The notes under the pieces: generated by a model
Database searches by the model: none
Told to the model about the DNA's origin: nothing
Seen by the model: the letters and a program-made list of their open reading frames with translations, nothing else
Assembly (NCBI GenBank): GCA_964624825.1
Contig: CAZUYD010000023.1
Location: forward strand, 1 to 29,090
Reading direction: 5' to 3'
Source of the DNA: Enorma sp964624825
GTDB taxonomy: Bacteria; Actinomycetota; Coriobacteriia; Coriobacteriales; Coriobacteriaceae
DNA length: 29,090 nt
Part shown: in pieces, positions 6,458-15,300 of the stretch
How positions within the stretch are numbered: position 1 is the stretch's first letter
How the letters are laid out: every line of letters begins with the position of its first letter
Translations under genes and position numbers: made by a program

Positions 6458-7521
6458 GCGGCACCACTCCGTTTGCTCTGCATGCGGTAGAGCGAATCCG
6501 CCAAAATGGTCGGATTGTTGACTCCGAAGTCGCCCAGGCGCTCGGGATCTTCCTGAATGTCGTCAAGAAGCTCTTGCAGCGAGCCGTATTCGTCCACGAT
6601 CTTCTCGGCCACGCCGTCGCGCACGACCGAAACCTGTGAGAGCGTGCGCAACCCAAGCGGCGTCATGACGGAATCCTCGTCCAAGTCGTCATACCCCAGC
6701 ACCTGCGCCACGCGCTGCGGGTTGGTGAGGTCTTGCGCCGTCATGGCGGCGAACTGCGCGCGAATGCGCTGCCCGTTCTCCTCAGATGAATCGGAAGCGT
6801 AGTCGCGAATCATGAGGTTGTAGTCGTTTTCGACGTTGCTTCCCGCGAGCTGTTCAAGCTGCATCTGCACAAGCTTTCCCTGGCTCCCAAGCTTGACGAT
6901 GCAAAACTTGAGCTCGTCTTTTGCCTGCTGCAGAAGCTCGAAGCTCGAGAAGATATCGGTGATATCGGCAAGCGTCACGTAGTCATCGAGCTCGAGGGCG
7001 GTCAGGCGCAGCAACGCGCGGTCAAGCGAGGTGCGCGTGGTCTGCAGCGTTGAGACGAGCTGGTTGACCGAAACCATGACCTCGGAAACCGGCTGGATCT
7101 GGTAGCGCTTGCCGTGCACGTACACGTTGACCACGGAGCGGCGCTCCGAGACCGAGATCACGATGGCGTCGGTCAGCACGCTCATGCGCGCGGCCGTGCG
7201 ATGGCGCATGCCCGTCTCGCTCGTGGCAAGCGATGGATCGGGGTTGAGATGGAAGTTCGCGCGGAGGATCTGGGAGATGTTCTCATCGATGACGATCGCG
7301 CCATCCATCTTCGAGAGCTCGAACAGGCGATTCGAGGTGAACGAGATGTTCAAGGGAAACCCGTCGTTGCCGGCCATGAGCACATGCTCGCAATCGCCCA
7401 CGCAGATGAGGGCGCCCAGATGCCCGGCGATGATCATATCGAGCGCGGTGCGGATGGGCTGTCCTGGAGCTGTGAGGCGAATTGCTTCGTTCATCCTCTT
7501 TTTGAGCTCGTCTTTGTCCAC
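6454..7521 (-). CDS. disA: diadenylate cyclase DisA
   Basis: DisA makes cyclic di-AMP from two ATP and binds branched DNA through its C-terminal helix-hairpin-helix region, linking DNA integrity to c-di-AMP level. The 355-residue length is normal. The DAC domain shows DGAIVIDEN (DGA at 73-75) and ETGMRHRTAARMS (RHR at 106-108), the two catalytic motifs. A helical spine and a C-terminal HhH domain follow (LGDFGVNNPTILADSLYRM). GTG at 7521 is the start, with GGAGGAG upstream. It lies upstream of and is coupled to ispD. In many Gram-positive bacteria radA lies between clpC and disA; here it is absent. Confidence 0.96.
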   Translation of the reverse strand: MDKDELKKRMNEAIRLTAPGQPIRTALDMIIAGHLGALICVGDCEHVLMAGNDGFPLNISFTSNRLFELSKMDGAIVIDENISQILRANFHLNPDPSLATSETGMRHRTAARMSVLTDAIVISVSERRSVVNVYVHGKRYQIQPVSEVMVSVNQLVSTLQTTRTSLDRALLRLTALELDDYVTLADITDIFSSFELLQQAKDELKFCIVKLGSQGKLVQMQLEQLAGSNVENDYNLMIRDYASDSSEENGQRIRAQFAAMTAQDLTNPQRVAQVLGYDDLDEDSVMTPLGLRTLSQVSVVRDGVAEKIVDEYGSLQELLDDIQEDPERLGDFGVNNPTILADSLYRMQSKRSGAA

Positions 7522-7810
7522 AGTGCTCCTCCCCCACGCAACTTATTCACAGACATCTCTATTTTCGCATGAATTGCTCGCCTCGGTATCGACGATATGG
7601 GAAAGCAAGGAATTGATTCACTGATGCCGCGAGATGGCACCGGATGCGCGAGACGAGGTGCACTCAAGGTTTCGCGACGTCAAAACCGCGACGATACGTC
7701 GCATGAGACGGAAAACGGTCGAGACGCAAAGAATCGTCTCGACCGCTACATTGCGAATGGTTCTCGTCCTCCGCAGGTTGATTATGCAAAGAATCTGAGC
7801 TGTTCCACCG
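7522..7810 (-). other. clpC-disA intergenic region
   Basis: 289 bp with no gene I can support. The clpC-proximal part holds the terminator described separately (7716-7745). The disA-proximal part is locally AT-rich (minus GCGAAAATAGAGATG and GTGAATAAGTTG) and is the likely place for a disA promoter, but I found no clear -35/-10 pair. Confidence 0.5.
7716..7745 (-). terminator. Rho-independent terminator of clpC
   Basis: A perfect 11-bp stem CGGTCGAGACG / CGTCTCGACCG encloses the 8-nt loop caaagaat. On the minus strand it is followed by TTTTCC. It lies 65 bp past the clpC stop and separates clpC from the disA operon. Confidence 0.82.
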
Positions 7811-10543
7811 CTACCGCGTACCCGAACCTTCCCGAGCAAATCCTCCGGACCCGGACCCGCGCGAACCGACGACCGACGCCGACCCGCCCGAATGCGCAGG
7901 CGCATCGAACGAGCGCCCCAGCGCCCCGTGCGACCGCGGCGCGGGGATCTCCCCCGTTCCATGGCTAAATACGAAGACGTCATCCACCACATCGCACAGC
8001 ACGGTGTCGCCTGCGTCCCACTCGCCTGCCAGGAGCTCTTCGGAAAGCGGATCTTCGATGAGCTTCTGAATCGCGCGACGCAGAGGACGCGCGCCGTTGG
8101 TGAGATCGGTGCCCTCGGCCACGATCTTCGCAATCGCCGCATCGGTGAGCTCGATATTCATGCCGTTTACCAGCAGGCGCTGGCGCAGGTCGTCGACGAG
8201 CAGCTTGGCGATGGCGGCCAGGCTGTCGCCCGAGAGCTTCTGGAACACCACGATGTCGTCCACACGGTTCAGGAACTCGGGACGGAACAGGCGCTTGAGC
8301 TCGCCCATCGCGCGACTCTTGATTTCGCCGGCGCTAAGCCCCGCCTCGCCTGTGGTGCCAAAACCGACGCTCGAATCCTGGGCGATTTCGCGTGCGCCCA
8401 CATTCGAGGTCATGATGATCACCGTATTGCGGAAGTCGACCGTCTTGCCCTGGCCATCGGTCAGGCGCCCCTCATCGAGCACTTGCAGCAGCACGTTGAA
8501 GATGTCTGGATGCGCCTTCTCGATCTCGTCGAACAGCACGACCGAATACGGGTGCCGACGCACGGCCTTGGTGAGCTGGCCGCCTTCCTCGTGCCCGACA
8601 TATCCCGGGGGAGAACCGATGAGCTTGGAGACCTCGTACTCACTCGAAAACTCGCTCATGTCGAAGCTGATGAGCGCATCTTTGCTGCCGAACAGATACT
8701 CGGCAAGCGTCTTGGCGAGCTCGGTTTTGCCGGTACCCGTGGGGCCTAGGAAGATGAACGAGCCACCGGGACGACGCGGGTCCTTGAGCGGCGAGCGGCT
8801 GCGGCGAATGGCCTTCGCGACCGCGCTCACCGCTTCGTCCTGCCCGATGATGCGCGTCTTGAGCACCTGCTCGCAGGCGAGCAGCCGGCGCGACTCATCC
8901 TCGGTCAGCGATGAGACCGGCACGCCGGACGCCACCGAAACGATGTCGGCGATTTCGCTTACGTCGATGACGATGGGGCTCGCATCGAGCTGGGCCGTCC
9001 ATGCGGCGCGTTCCTCGGAAAGCGCGATCTCGGCCTGCTGCTTCTGTTCTTTCAGCTCGGCGGCGCGGTTCATGTCATCCGCCTCGGATGCCTCGTCCAT
9101 GGCTTGCGCGAGCTCGGTCACCTTCGACTCGGCGGCGCGCACCGATTCCGGCGCGCGGTTGCGCGCGATGCGTGCGCGAGCGCCCGACTCATCGATGAGG
9201 TCGATCGCCTTATCGGGCAGATAGCGATCTTGGATATAGCGCGCGGACAAGCTTGCCGCCGCTTCGACCGCAGCCGGCGTATAGCGCACATGATGGTGCT
9301 CCTCATAGCGCGGAAGCAGCGCGTTCAGGATCTCCACCGTGTCCTCGACGCTTGGCTCCTCCACGTCGATCGACTGAAACCGCCGCTCGAATGCAGGGTC
9401 TTTGGTAAGGTGCTTGCGGAACTCCTCCGCTGTGGTGGCACCGATGATCTGAAAGGCGCCGCGTGCGAGCACCGGCTTGAGCATGGAGCTCGCGTCGATG
9501 GATCCCTCGGCCGATCCCGCGCCAATGAGCGTATGCATCTCGTCGATGAAAAGGATCACGTCGTCGGCATCGGTGCATTCCTGGATAACGCCTTTCAGGC
9601 GCTCCTCGAACTCGCCGCGGTACTTGGCGCCCGCCACCAAACCGGGCAGGTCAAGCGACCAGATATTCTTGTCGGACAGGTTCTCCGGCACGTTGCCCGC
9701 CGCGATCTCTTGGGCAAGGCCCTCCACGAGCGCGGTCTTGCCCACGCCCGGGTCTCCCAGAATGAGGGGGTTGTTCTTCGTGCGGCGCGAGAGAATCTCC
9801 ATCATGCGCGAGATCTCATGCTCGCGACCGATAACCGGATCGAGCTTGCCGTCGCGCGCTTTCTGCGTGAGGTTCGTGCCGAATTGCTCGAGCATCGAGG
9901 CGCCATCGCTTTTGCCCGGCGCGGACTCGCCCGAGAAAAACGGGAGCCCCGCACCGGGTCGCCCGGAAGCGGATCCGGCGAGCGGGCGCTTGCCCTGATC
10001 TTTCGAGGTGAGCTTCTCGACCGCTTGGCGCACCGACGCGGCCGAGACGCCCAGGCGCATCAGGATATCCATAGCGCGGCACGACGCCTCGTCCACGATG
10101 CCGAGCAGCAGATGCTCGGTCGAAACATAGGTCTGGTTGTTCTCGCGCGCATGGCGGAAGCTCTTCTCCATGACCGTGATCACGGCCGGGGTGAACGCCA
10201 GCTTGCTCTTCTCGGGCGCTTGAGGGGCGCCGGCGGAGCTCGCCGCCGCGCTGGAGACCGAAGCGTCATCGGCACTCGAAGCGTCATCGGCACTGGATGC
10301 ATCCTCGTCCGCCGCTGCCACCGGCTGCGCCGCGGGCGTGGCATTGCCCGACGTGAGCTCGGCCAGGATGTCATCGTAGGTGATCTCAAGCGAGTTCAAC
10401 GCCTCGGAGGCGATGCCCTTTTCCTCTTTGGCGAGCGCAAGCAGCAGATGCTCGGTACCCACCTTGTTCGTGGCGAGCGCAATCGCCTCTTCCTTCGCCA
10501 TCGACATGACGCGGCGCGCACGGTCGGTAAATCTATCTAACAT
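7811..10543 (-). CDS. clpC: ATP-dependent Clp protease ATP-binding subunit ClpC
   Basis: This is a Hsp100 unfoldase that feeds proteins to ClpP. The 910-residue protein has two N-repeats (about 1-65 and 115-180). AAA1 has Walker A GDPGVGKT (263-270) and Walker B VILFIDE (329-335). A short ClpC-type coiled middle domain lies at about 465-515. AAA2 has GPTGTGKT (600-607) and VVLFDEIEKAHPD. Two features are odd. The linker between the N-repeats (about 67-112) is a long Ala/Ser/Asp stretch with an internal repeat encoded by 18-bp tandem DNA. The C-tail is Gly/Ser-rich (GSRGSGSGGFAREG), which is not typical. ATG at 10543 has GAGGG 6 nt upstream. The neighbouring disA operon fits the usual clpC region. 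Confidence 0.96.
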   Translation of the reverse strand: MLDRFTDRARRVMSMAKEEAIALATNKVGTEHLLLALAKEEKGIASEALNSLEITYDDILAELTSGNATPAAQPVAAADEDASSADDASSADDASVSSAAASSAGAPQAPEKSKLAFTPAVITVMEKSFRHARENNQTYVSTEHLLLGIVDEASCRAMDILMRLGVSAASVRQAVEKLTSKDQGKRPLAGSASGRPGAGLPFFSGESAPGKSDGASMLEQFGTNLTQKARDGKLDPVIGREHEISRMMEILSRRTKNNPLILGDPGVGKTALVEGLAQEIAAGNVPENLSDKNIWSLDLPGLVAGAKYRGEFEERLKGVIQECTDADDVILFIDEMHTLIGAGSAEGSIDASSMLKPVLARGAFQIIGATTAEEFRKHLTKDPAFERRFQSIDVEEPSVEDTVEILNALLPRYEEHHHVRYTPAAVEAAASLSARYIQDRYLPDKAIDLIDESGARARIARNRAPESVRAAESKVTELAQAMDEASEADDMNRAAELKEQKQQAEIALSEERAAWTAQLDASPIVIDVSEIADIVSVASGVPVSSLTEDESRRLLACEQVLKTRIIGQDEAVSAVAKAIRRSRSPLKDPRRPGGSFIFLGPTGTGKTELAKTLAEYLFGSKDALISFDMSEFSSEYEVSKLIGSPPGYVGHEEGGQLTKAVRRHPYSVVLFDEIEKAHPDIFNVLLQVLDEGRLTDGQGKTVDFRNTVIIMTSNVGAREIAQDSSVGFGTTGEAGLSAGEIKSRAMGELKRLFRPEFLNRVDDIVVFQKLSGDSLAAIAKLLVDDLRQRLLVNGMNIELTDAAIAKIVAEGTDLTNGARPLRRAIQKLIEDPLSEELLAGEWDAGDTVLCDVVDDVFVFSHGTGEIPAPRSHGALGRSFDAPAHSGGSASVVGSRGSGSGGFAREGSGTR
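10260..10294. repeat. 18-bp tandem duplication inside clpC
   Basis: Two back-to-back copies of an 18-bp unit (GAAGCGTCATCGGCACTC, the second missing the last match) encode the repeated Asp-Asp-Ala-Ser-Ser-Ala of the ClpC N-domain linker. In-frame units of 18 bp can expand or contract without breaking the gene. Confidence 0.85.
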
Positions 10544-10637
10544 GCTGAACCCTCTATTGCACGGTCTGTGTCATCGCTCCAGCACGGGTATGCCCGCGCA
10601 TTTCCCTTCTTTACCCAAAGGAGGTGAATCCTAACAC
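10544..10637 (-). promoter_or_regulatory. clpC promoter/leader region
   Basis: On the minus strand TGTTAGGAT gives a possible extended -10 (TAGGAT at 10628-10633); no good -35 is seen. Directly after it the leader reads TTCACCTCCTTTGGG, nearly the 3' tail of 16S rRNA. Further down, GGGTAAAGAAGGGAAA loosely resembles a CtsR heptad pair with a 3-nt gap, but it matches too poorly to call. An imperfect palindrome (CGGGTATGCCCG) lies near 10588-10599. Confidence 0.3.
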
Positions 10638-10726
10638 AGTTTCGTGAGAGCGGCGGGGTTACCGCAATGAGAGGTGGCACCCGACAAAGTGACGCAGGCA
10701 GCGGTGTTCGATACGGCAGCGCAGCA

Positions 10727-10748
10727 AGCAGGCTCGCGCGAGCCTGCT
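10727..10748. repeat. perfect 22-bp palindrome
   Basis: The half-site AGCAGGCTCGC is followed at once by its exact reverse complement. With no loop it would form a cruciform or a tight hairpin. It lies between the DUF2798 terminator and the clpC promoter, so it could be a regulator site or a GC-rich repeat unit. Confidence 0.7.
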
Positions 10749-10857
10749 CGAGGCGACGCAGGCCGGGACGCTCGATCAAACAATGCGGCGGCGAAGACGC
10801 GCCCGGGCGCGCATGATGCGTCCAGCCATGCGGCGAGCACCCGAGCGCATACGCAAA

Positions 10858-10889
10858 AACGCGGCCGAGCGAAGAAGCCCGGCCGCGTT
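10858..10889 (-). terminator. Rho-independent terminator of the dehydratase-tetR-DUF2798 unit
   Basis: A perfect 10-bp stem AACGCGGCCG / CGGCCGCGTT encloses a 12-nt loop and is followed on the minus strand by TTTGCG; with the two T at the stem end this makes a five-T run. It lies about 105 bp past the DUF2798 stop. Confidence 0.82.
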
Positions 10890-10994
10890 ACATGAACGCA
10901 AGTACGCATGCGCTGCGCCGCAGAACACAGCCGCGACGCAATGAGGGCTCGGCTACGCGACAGCTGGCTCGGCCTACGACACCGCGGAGCCAGA

Positions 10995-11519
10995 CTACGG
11001 CGTGGCGGTCTCGGACTGCGCAGCGATAGGCTCGGCCAACACCGTGCCTTCGGGGAACGCACGGCGAAACACGAAGCGCGAGAAGGGTCCTGCAATAAGC
11101 AGGTTCCAAAGCAGGGCGCCGACGAAGTTGAACGGGATGTTCCCCAACCAGATCTGCGGAATCATCGAGAACGCACCCGTGTGCAAAACCGCTTCGAACG
11201 CGCCGTAAAGCGACATGAGGAACGACATGGGGAACACCATCATCGTGCTCACCGCAAGCGTGATCGCACGCTTGCTGCTCTTACCCGGCGTTACCAAGAA
11301 CCGGAACGCAAACCATTTGGCAAAGCGACTCGCTACAAACACGTCGAGCAGCATGGCGACCACATAGGCAGGCGGGAAGCCCATCCATGCGTCGGCGATA
11401 GTGTCGAGACTAAATTCCCAACCGTTTACGCGACTCACGTTATAGACCGACATCCCAAAAACCATGCAGAAGCACATGATGACGGTGAAGATGAGACTTT
11501 CTCGTTTGTTCGTAGGCAT
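10995..11519 (-). CDS. DUF2798 family integral membrane protein
   Basis: A 174-residue protein with four predicted membrane segments in two similar halves. Each half resembles a DUF2798 unit: SLIFTVIMCFCMVFGMSVYN...YVVAMLLDVFVASRFAKWFAF, then ITLAVSTMMVFPMSFLMSLYG...GALLWNLLIAGPFSRFVFR. Family members are usually encoded beside TetR or MarR regulators, and their transport or stress role is unproven. The start at 11519 gives the family-like N-end MPTNKRESLIF. AGGA is 12 nt upstream, a little far; ATG at 11540 is an alternative. A TetR gene lies directly upstream, with palindromes between them, suggesting that TetR controls this gene. Confidence 0.82.
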   Translation of the reverse strand: MPTNKRESLIFTVIMCFCMVFGMSVYNVSRVNGWEFSLDTIADAWMGFPPAYVVAMLLDVFVASRFAKWFAFRFLVTPGKSSKRAITLAVSTMMVFPMSFLMSLYGAFEAVLHTGAFSMIPQIWLGNIPFNFVGALLWNLLIAGPFSRFVFRRAFPEGTVLAEPIAAQSETATP

Positions 11520-11565
11520 GTGGGGCGATATTCCTTTCATATGTGTGGTGGATGAGATACCACTC

Positions 11566-11592
11566 ACCGGTCAGAAACGACCGTTCACCGGT
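11566..11592. promoter_or_regulatory. candidate TetR operator before the DUF2798 gene
   Basis: Two ACCGGT boxes (11566-11571 and 11587-11592) flank an inverted repeat CGGTC-agaaac-GACCG (11568-11583). The site lies 47 bp upstream of the DUF2798 start, in the gap after tetR. A palindrome here is what a TetR-type repressor would bind, but no footprint can be inferred from sequence. Confidence 0.4.
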
Positions 11593-11609
11593 TTAAGCTA
11601 CCTCATCGG

Positions 11610-11629
11610 CTTGAGTTACTTTACTCGAA
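11610..11629. promoter_or_regulatory. HAIR-like inverted repeat in the tetR-DUF2798 gap
   Basis: CTTGAGT-tacttt-ACTCGAA resembles the HspR-associated inverted repeat CTTGAGT-N7-ACTCAAG, but it has 6 spacer bases and two mismatches in the right arm. The core GAGT-N6-ACTC is a perfect palindrome. It may be a second regulator site for this gap or a chance match. Confidence 0.3.
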
Positions 11630-11686
11630 TTGTCGTTGCCTGCGTAAGTGAAAAGTTTGTGGAGCTTGCGTTCGTCTTGGCGGGTA

Positions 11687-12328
11687 TCAAACGGGTAGAT
11701 TCAGCTCATCCTCGCAAAACACGCGTGCAAGCACTTCGACCGGCTCCAATCCCTGTGCGTCCGCGACGGCATTCAGCGTGGCGCGCGCCACCGAAGCGAG
11801 GTATGCGCGCTCCGCCGGAGGCAATGGGTTCGGGGCGTGCCCGGTGGTCAACATATATGAGATGAAGCCCAAAACACCGCCCACCATAAATTGGATAGCG
11901 AACCTCGCCTCGGGGGTAAGCTCTTCTCCCCTCGCACATAGGTGTTTCTGCCAGCGCTGCTGAACCTCTTCTCGAACCGTATCTTCGACCATCTGGCGCT
12001 CGCCCGCGCGAATGGCGACCGACATACGATGCAGCCGCAAAGCGGGGACGCCTCGGTCGAAAACCTGCGCATCGCCGTTGACCAGTGTGCCGAAGATCGC
12101 CAGCACGAGCGTGTCATCAGAGAAAAACTCCTCGCGCACCGCACACGAGGCGAGCACGTCTAGATCGGCGAAATGGTAGTAAAACGTACCGCGGTTACAC
12201 TGCGCCATCTCGACGATGGCACCCACCGTCATGGCGCTTCGCGGCACACGTTCAAGCGAGCTCCAAAACGCATCGATTATGCGCGTGCGCGCGTTCGCTT
12301 CGGCGGCATCCTTACGCGGTCGCGCCAT
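11687..12328 (-). CDS. TetR/AcrR family transcriptional regulator
   Basis: A 213-residue protein. The N-terminal helix-turn-helix (about 10-60) shows RTRIIDAFWSSLE, MTVGAIVEMAQCNRGTFYYHFADLDVL, the typical TetR pattern ending in FYYHF. The C-terminal ligand and dimer domain is all-helical and not assignable to a ligand. ATG at 12328 lies inside the end of the dehydratase gene (17-bp overlap) with GAGG upstream, so it is translated from the same message. It probably senses a metabolite or drug and controls the neighbouring DUF2798 gene, its own operon, or both. Confidence 0.92.
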   Translation of the reverse strand: MARPRKDAAEANARTRIIDAFWSSLERVPRSAMTVGAIVEMAQCNRGTFYYHFADLDVLASCAVREEFFSDDTLVLAIFGTLVNGDAQVFDRGVPALRLHRMSVAIRAGERQMVEDTVREEVQQRWQKHLCARGEELTPEARFAIQFMVGGVLGFISYMLTTGHAPNPLPPAERAYLASVARATLNAVADAQGLEPVEVLARVFCEDELNLPV

Positions 12329-15300
12329 CGGCTGCCACCTCGTTGTTCGCCGCGCGCTCGCGCGCGCTCATAATGAGCATCTGGAGACGGTTCTCCACGT
12401 TCGCGAAGCTCACGTCGGGATCGTAGTCGAGCGGCAAAAATTGCCCGTCGGGGTAACGCTCCTTGAGGGCATGCACCAACCCGCGCCCGACCACGTGGTT
12501 GGGCAGACAGCCAAATGGCTGCAAGATCACAAACGCACGGCAGCCGAGCCGAGCCTGCTCTAAGATCTCGGCCGGAATGAGCACCCCCTCGCCTGCGTCG
12601 AAGGTATGGTGCAGCACCTCGTCGCTCAGCTTCACCAGGTCGGGCAAGCGCGTAGGCGCCTCATAGAGCGGGTGCACGGAGGCAATGCGATCGCAACGGT
12701 CGTGTGCGATATCGAAGAAGTGGTCGGCGGTGGCGTACCACATGCGCTCTTTCGCAGAAATGTCCACGCGGTACTCACGCGACTGCGCATGCTTGTAGAA
12801 GTAGCTCTTGCGGATGACGTCGGTCATGCGCGCCTCGATAACCTCAAGGCCGTTCTCCTCGAGGTAGCGCTCGATCTCGTGGTTTGCGCCCGGATGGAAG
12901 TTGAGCAGGTACTCGCCCACAATGAGCACCGTAGGGCGCGGATGCGAACGGTCATAGCGCACGCCCTTCATAATCTCGATGGCGCGCGCGAACCCGCGCT
13001 CGGCACCAGCGACGCCATGGTGCTCGATACCCTTCATGACCTCATCGATCGCCGCGTCGAACGCGCGGTCGGCAGAGCCCGCCTCGAGCTCGTACGGGCG
13101 CATGCGCCGCAGCAACGCCTCAAGCGCATCGATCATGGGCAGTCCCCAGACAATCTGGATGCTCGTGGCTAAGCTCAACTTGAAGCCTGGGTAGGCGTTA
13201 TGGAAATCGACGTCGTCGTTTGTGAGCACGGGCACATTTGGATAGCCCGCATCGTCGAGCGCCTTGCGCAGCAAGGGCATGTAGTGCGTGAGACGACAAT
13301 CGCCGATGTATTTGCCGGTGATCATCGCGACGTCCGCATCGTCGTACTTGCCGCTCTTGAGCGCGTAGAGCGCCTCGCCGATGGTGATCTGCGCAGGAAA
13401 GCAGATGTCGTTGTGCACGTAGCGCTTGCCCAGACGGATGGCGTCCTCGCGACCGACGTCGAGCGCTTCGGCGCGTACGCCTTGCCGCTTGAGCGCGGCC
13501 GCCATGAGCAGCGCGAACGCATGCGATGTATTGGGGATGAGCACCACCTTTTCGCGCCGATCGCGCTTGGTGTACTTCACCTTATACGGGTCTGATAGCA
13601 GGTTCTCGCCCGCTTTTGCCGCCTGCTCCGCTGCGAACGGCGGCGCATCGCGCTGCTCGGAAGCGGCGCGCTCGCCCCCGGAGATGTCCTCCCCCGCAGC
13701 AATGCCTGCACGGCGGCGATTCGTCGTCTCGACGAACGAGCGAACGCGAATGCGCACCGGCCCGGTCGCGTCGCTTTCGTCAATCTTCAGGATCAGCGGG
13801 GTCTTATCGCCCACCTCGTGCATGATGCGCACGATCTCGTCCGAAAGATATGCATCGTGCCCGCAGCCGAAACTCACCAGCTGCACGTATTCCAACTCAG
13901 GGGCCGAGGCGGCGATCACCGCGCACGAGAGCATGCGCGCATGGAAGTTGTTCACGATGTCGAGCCGGCTATTCGAAAGATCGACCTCGCACACGCCGGG
14001 CACCGCGTCGGGAGTTAGCACGGCGATGCCCTGGTTGGTGAAGAGCTTGGGGACGCCATGGTTTACCAGAGGATCGTTGTGATATGGACGCGACGCCATC
14101 ACCACAGCGTACGTGCCCGCACGACGCGCCTGGTCGATGACCTCCCGACCGCGCTGCTGCAGCGCATCGGTGAAGCTCTGCTGCGCCACATCGGCCATGA
14201 GGATCGCGCGGCGCGCCTGCGGCGGCGCGATGTGAAACGTGTCCTCAAGGTAGCGCACGAGCTGCCGGTCACGATCGCGCGTGCTGTACCAATGGAAGAG
14301 CGGCGTATCGAACGGAATGCCGAAGCGCTCCTCGGGGTTATCGGAATTGCGCATCACATAAGGGTAGCCCTTCACCACCGCGCACATCCACTCGCTTGTG
14401 CTTGCCGTGTTCTCGGTCGGCACCGTCGTGATGATGGGCATGAAGATGCGGTCAACATCTGCGGCGACAAGATCGCGAATATGCCCATGGACGAGCTTTG
14501 CCGGAAAGCATATGGTATCGGAGGTCACATGGGGAAGCCCCTGCTCGAACATGCGGCGCGTGCTCGGGCGCGAGATGCGCACCGTGCAGCCGATTGCGCG
14601 GAAGAGCGTCGTCCAAAACGGCATGTTGTCCCAAAACTCGAGCACCCGGGGCAAACCGACGGTGATGCCGTTCTCGGGCGCAACCGGGTCGCACGGCCAG
14701 TCTTGGAAGAGCAGCCGCTGGCGGTCGTCAAACAGATTGGGAGCCGCAGCCTGGCGCTGCCCGCGCGCACCGGAGGCCACGTTTGTCGCCGACGCCTGCC
14801 CGGGTTCTGCCGCAGATGCCGGCCGAGCCGCTTCGTCGCCCGTGTAACCCGCCGCCATGCGCGCGCCGGCAGCCGCCCCGGCTCCCCCTTCCGCGCGCTT
14901 CGCCTCGGGCGCCAGCGTGCCCGGCACTTCGCGAATGAGCTCCGCCCAGTCGATCTCCTCGCCGCGCGGGCAGCGGTTGCCCGTCACGAAGAGCTCGCCA
15001 TCGCTGAACGCTACGACCGTGCGCCCGCAATGGTTGCCGCAACGCCGACACGTCACGCCGGCGTATTCATCGTGGGTGAAGTCCTCGATAGCGTTGAGCC
15101 CGATGAAGCTCGAGGTGAACGGCTTGCCCGAGGTGCGCTCGGCTTCTTGCGCATGCTCCTGCGCGAGCAGCGCCACGCCGATCGCCCCCATGAGCCCCGG
15201 GTGCGGGGAGCGCGTGACCGCATGGCCGAGGTATTGCTCGAAGGCGCGCAGCACCGCATCGTTTCTGAACGTGCCGCCCTGCACCACGATGCGGTCGCCC

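Larger units (their letters stand above)
10638..10994. other. gene-free region between the DUF2798 gene and clpC
   Basis: 357 bp with no credible gene; the open frames are Arg/Ala-rich shadows. It holds a perfect 22-bp palindrome at 10727-10748 (half-site AGCAGGCTCGC) and the terminator at 10858-10889. Confidence 0.5.

Noticed and set aside
9104..10540. 478-codon plus-strand frame opposite clpC
   Set aside because: Shadow of clpC; composition is Arg/Leu-rich and has no recognisable domain.
10590..10612. CtsR operator before clpC
   Set aside because: GGGTAAA-gaa-GGGAAAT has the right 7-3-7 layout but matches only about 5 and 4 of 7 positions of the heptads; not enough to call.
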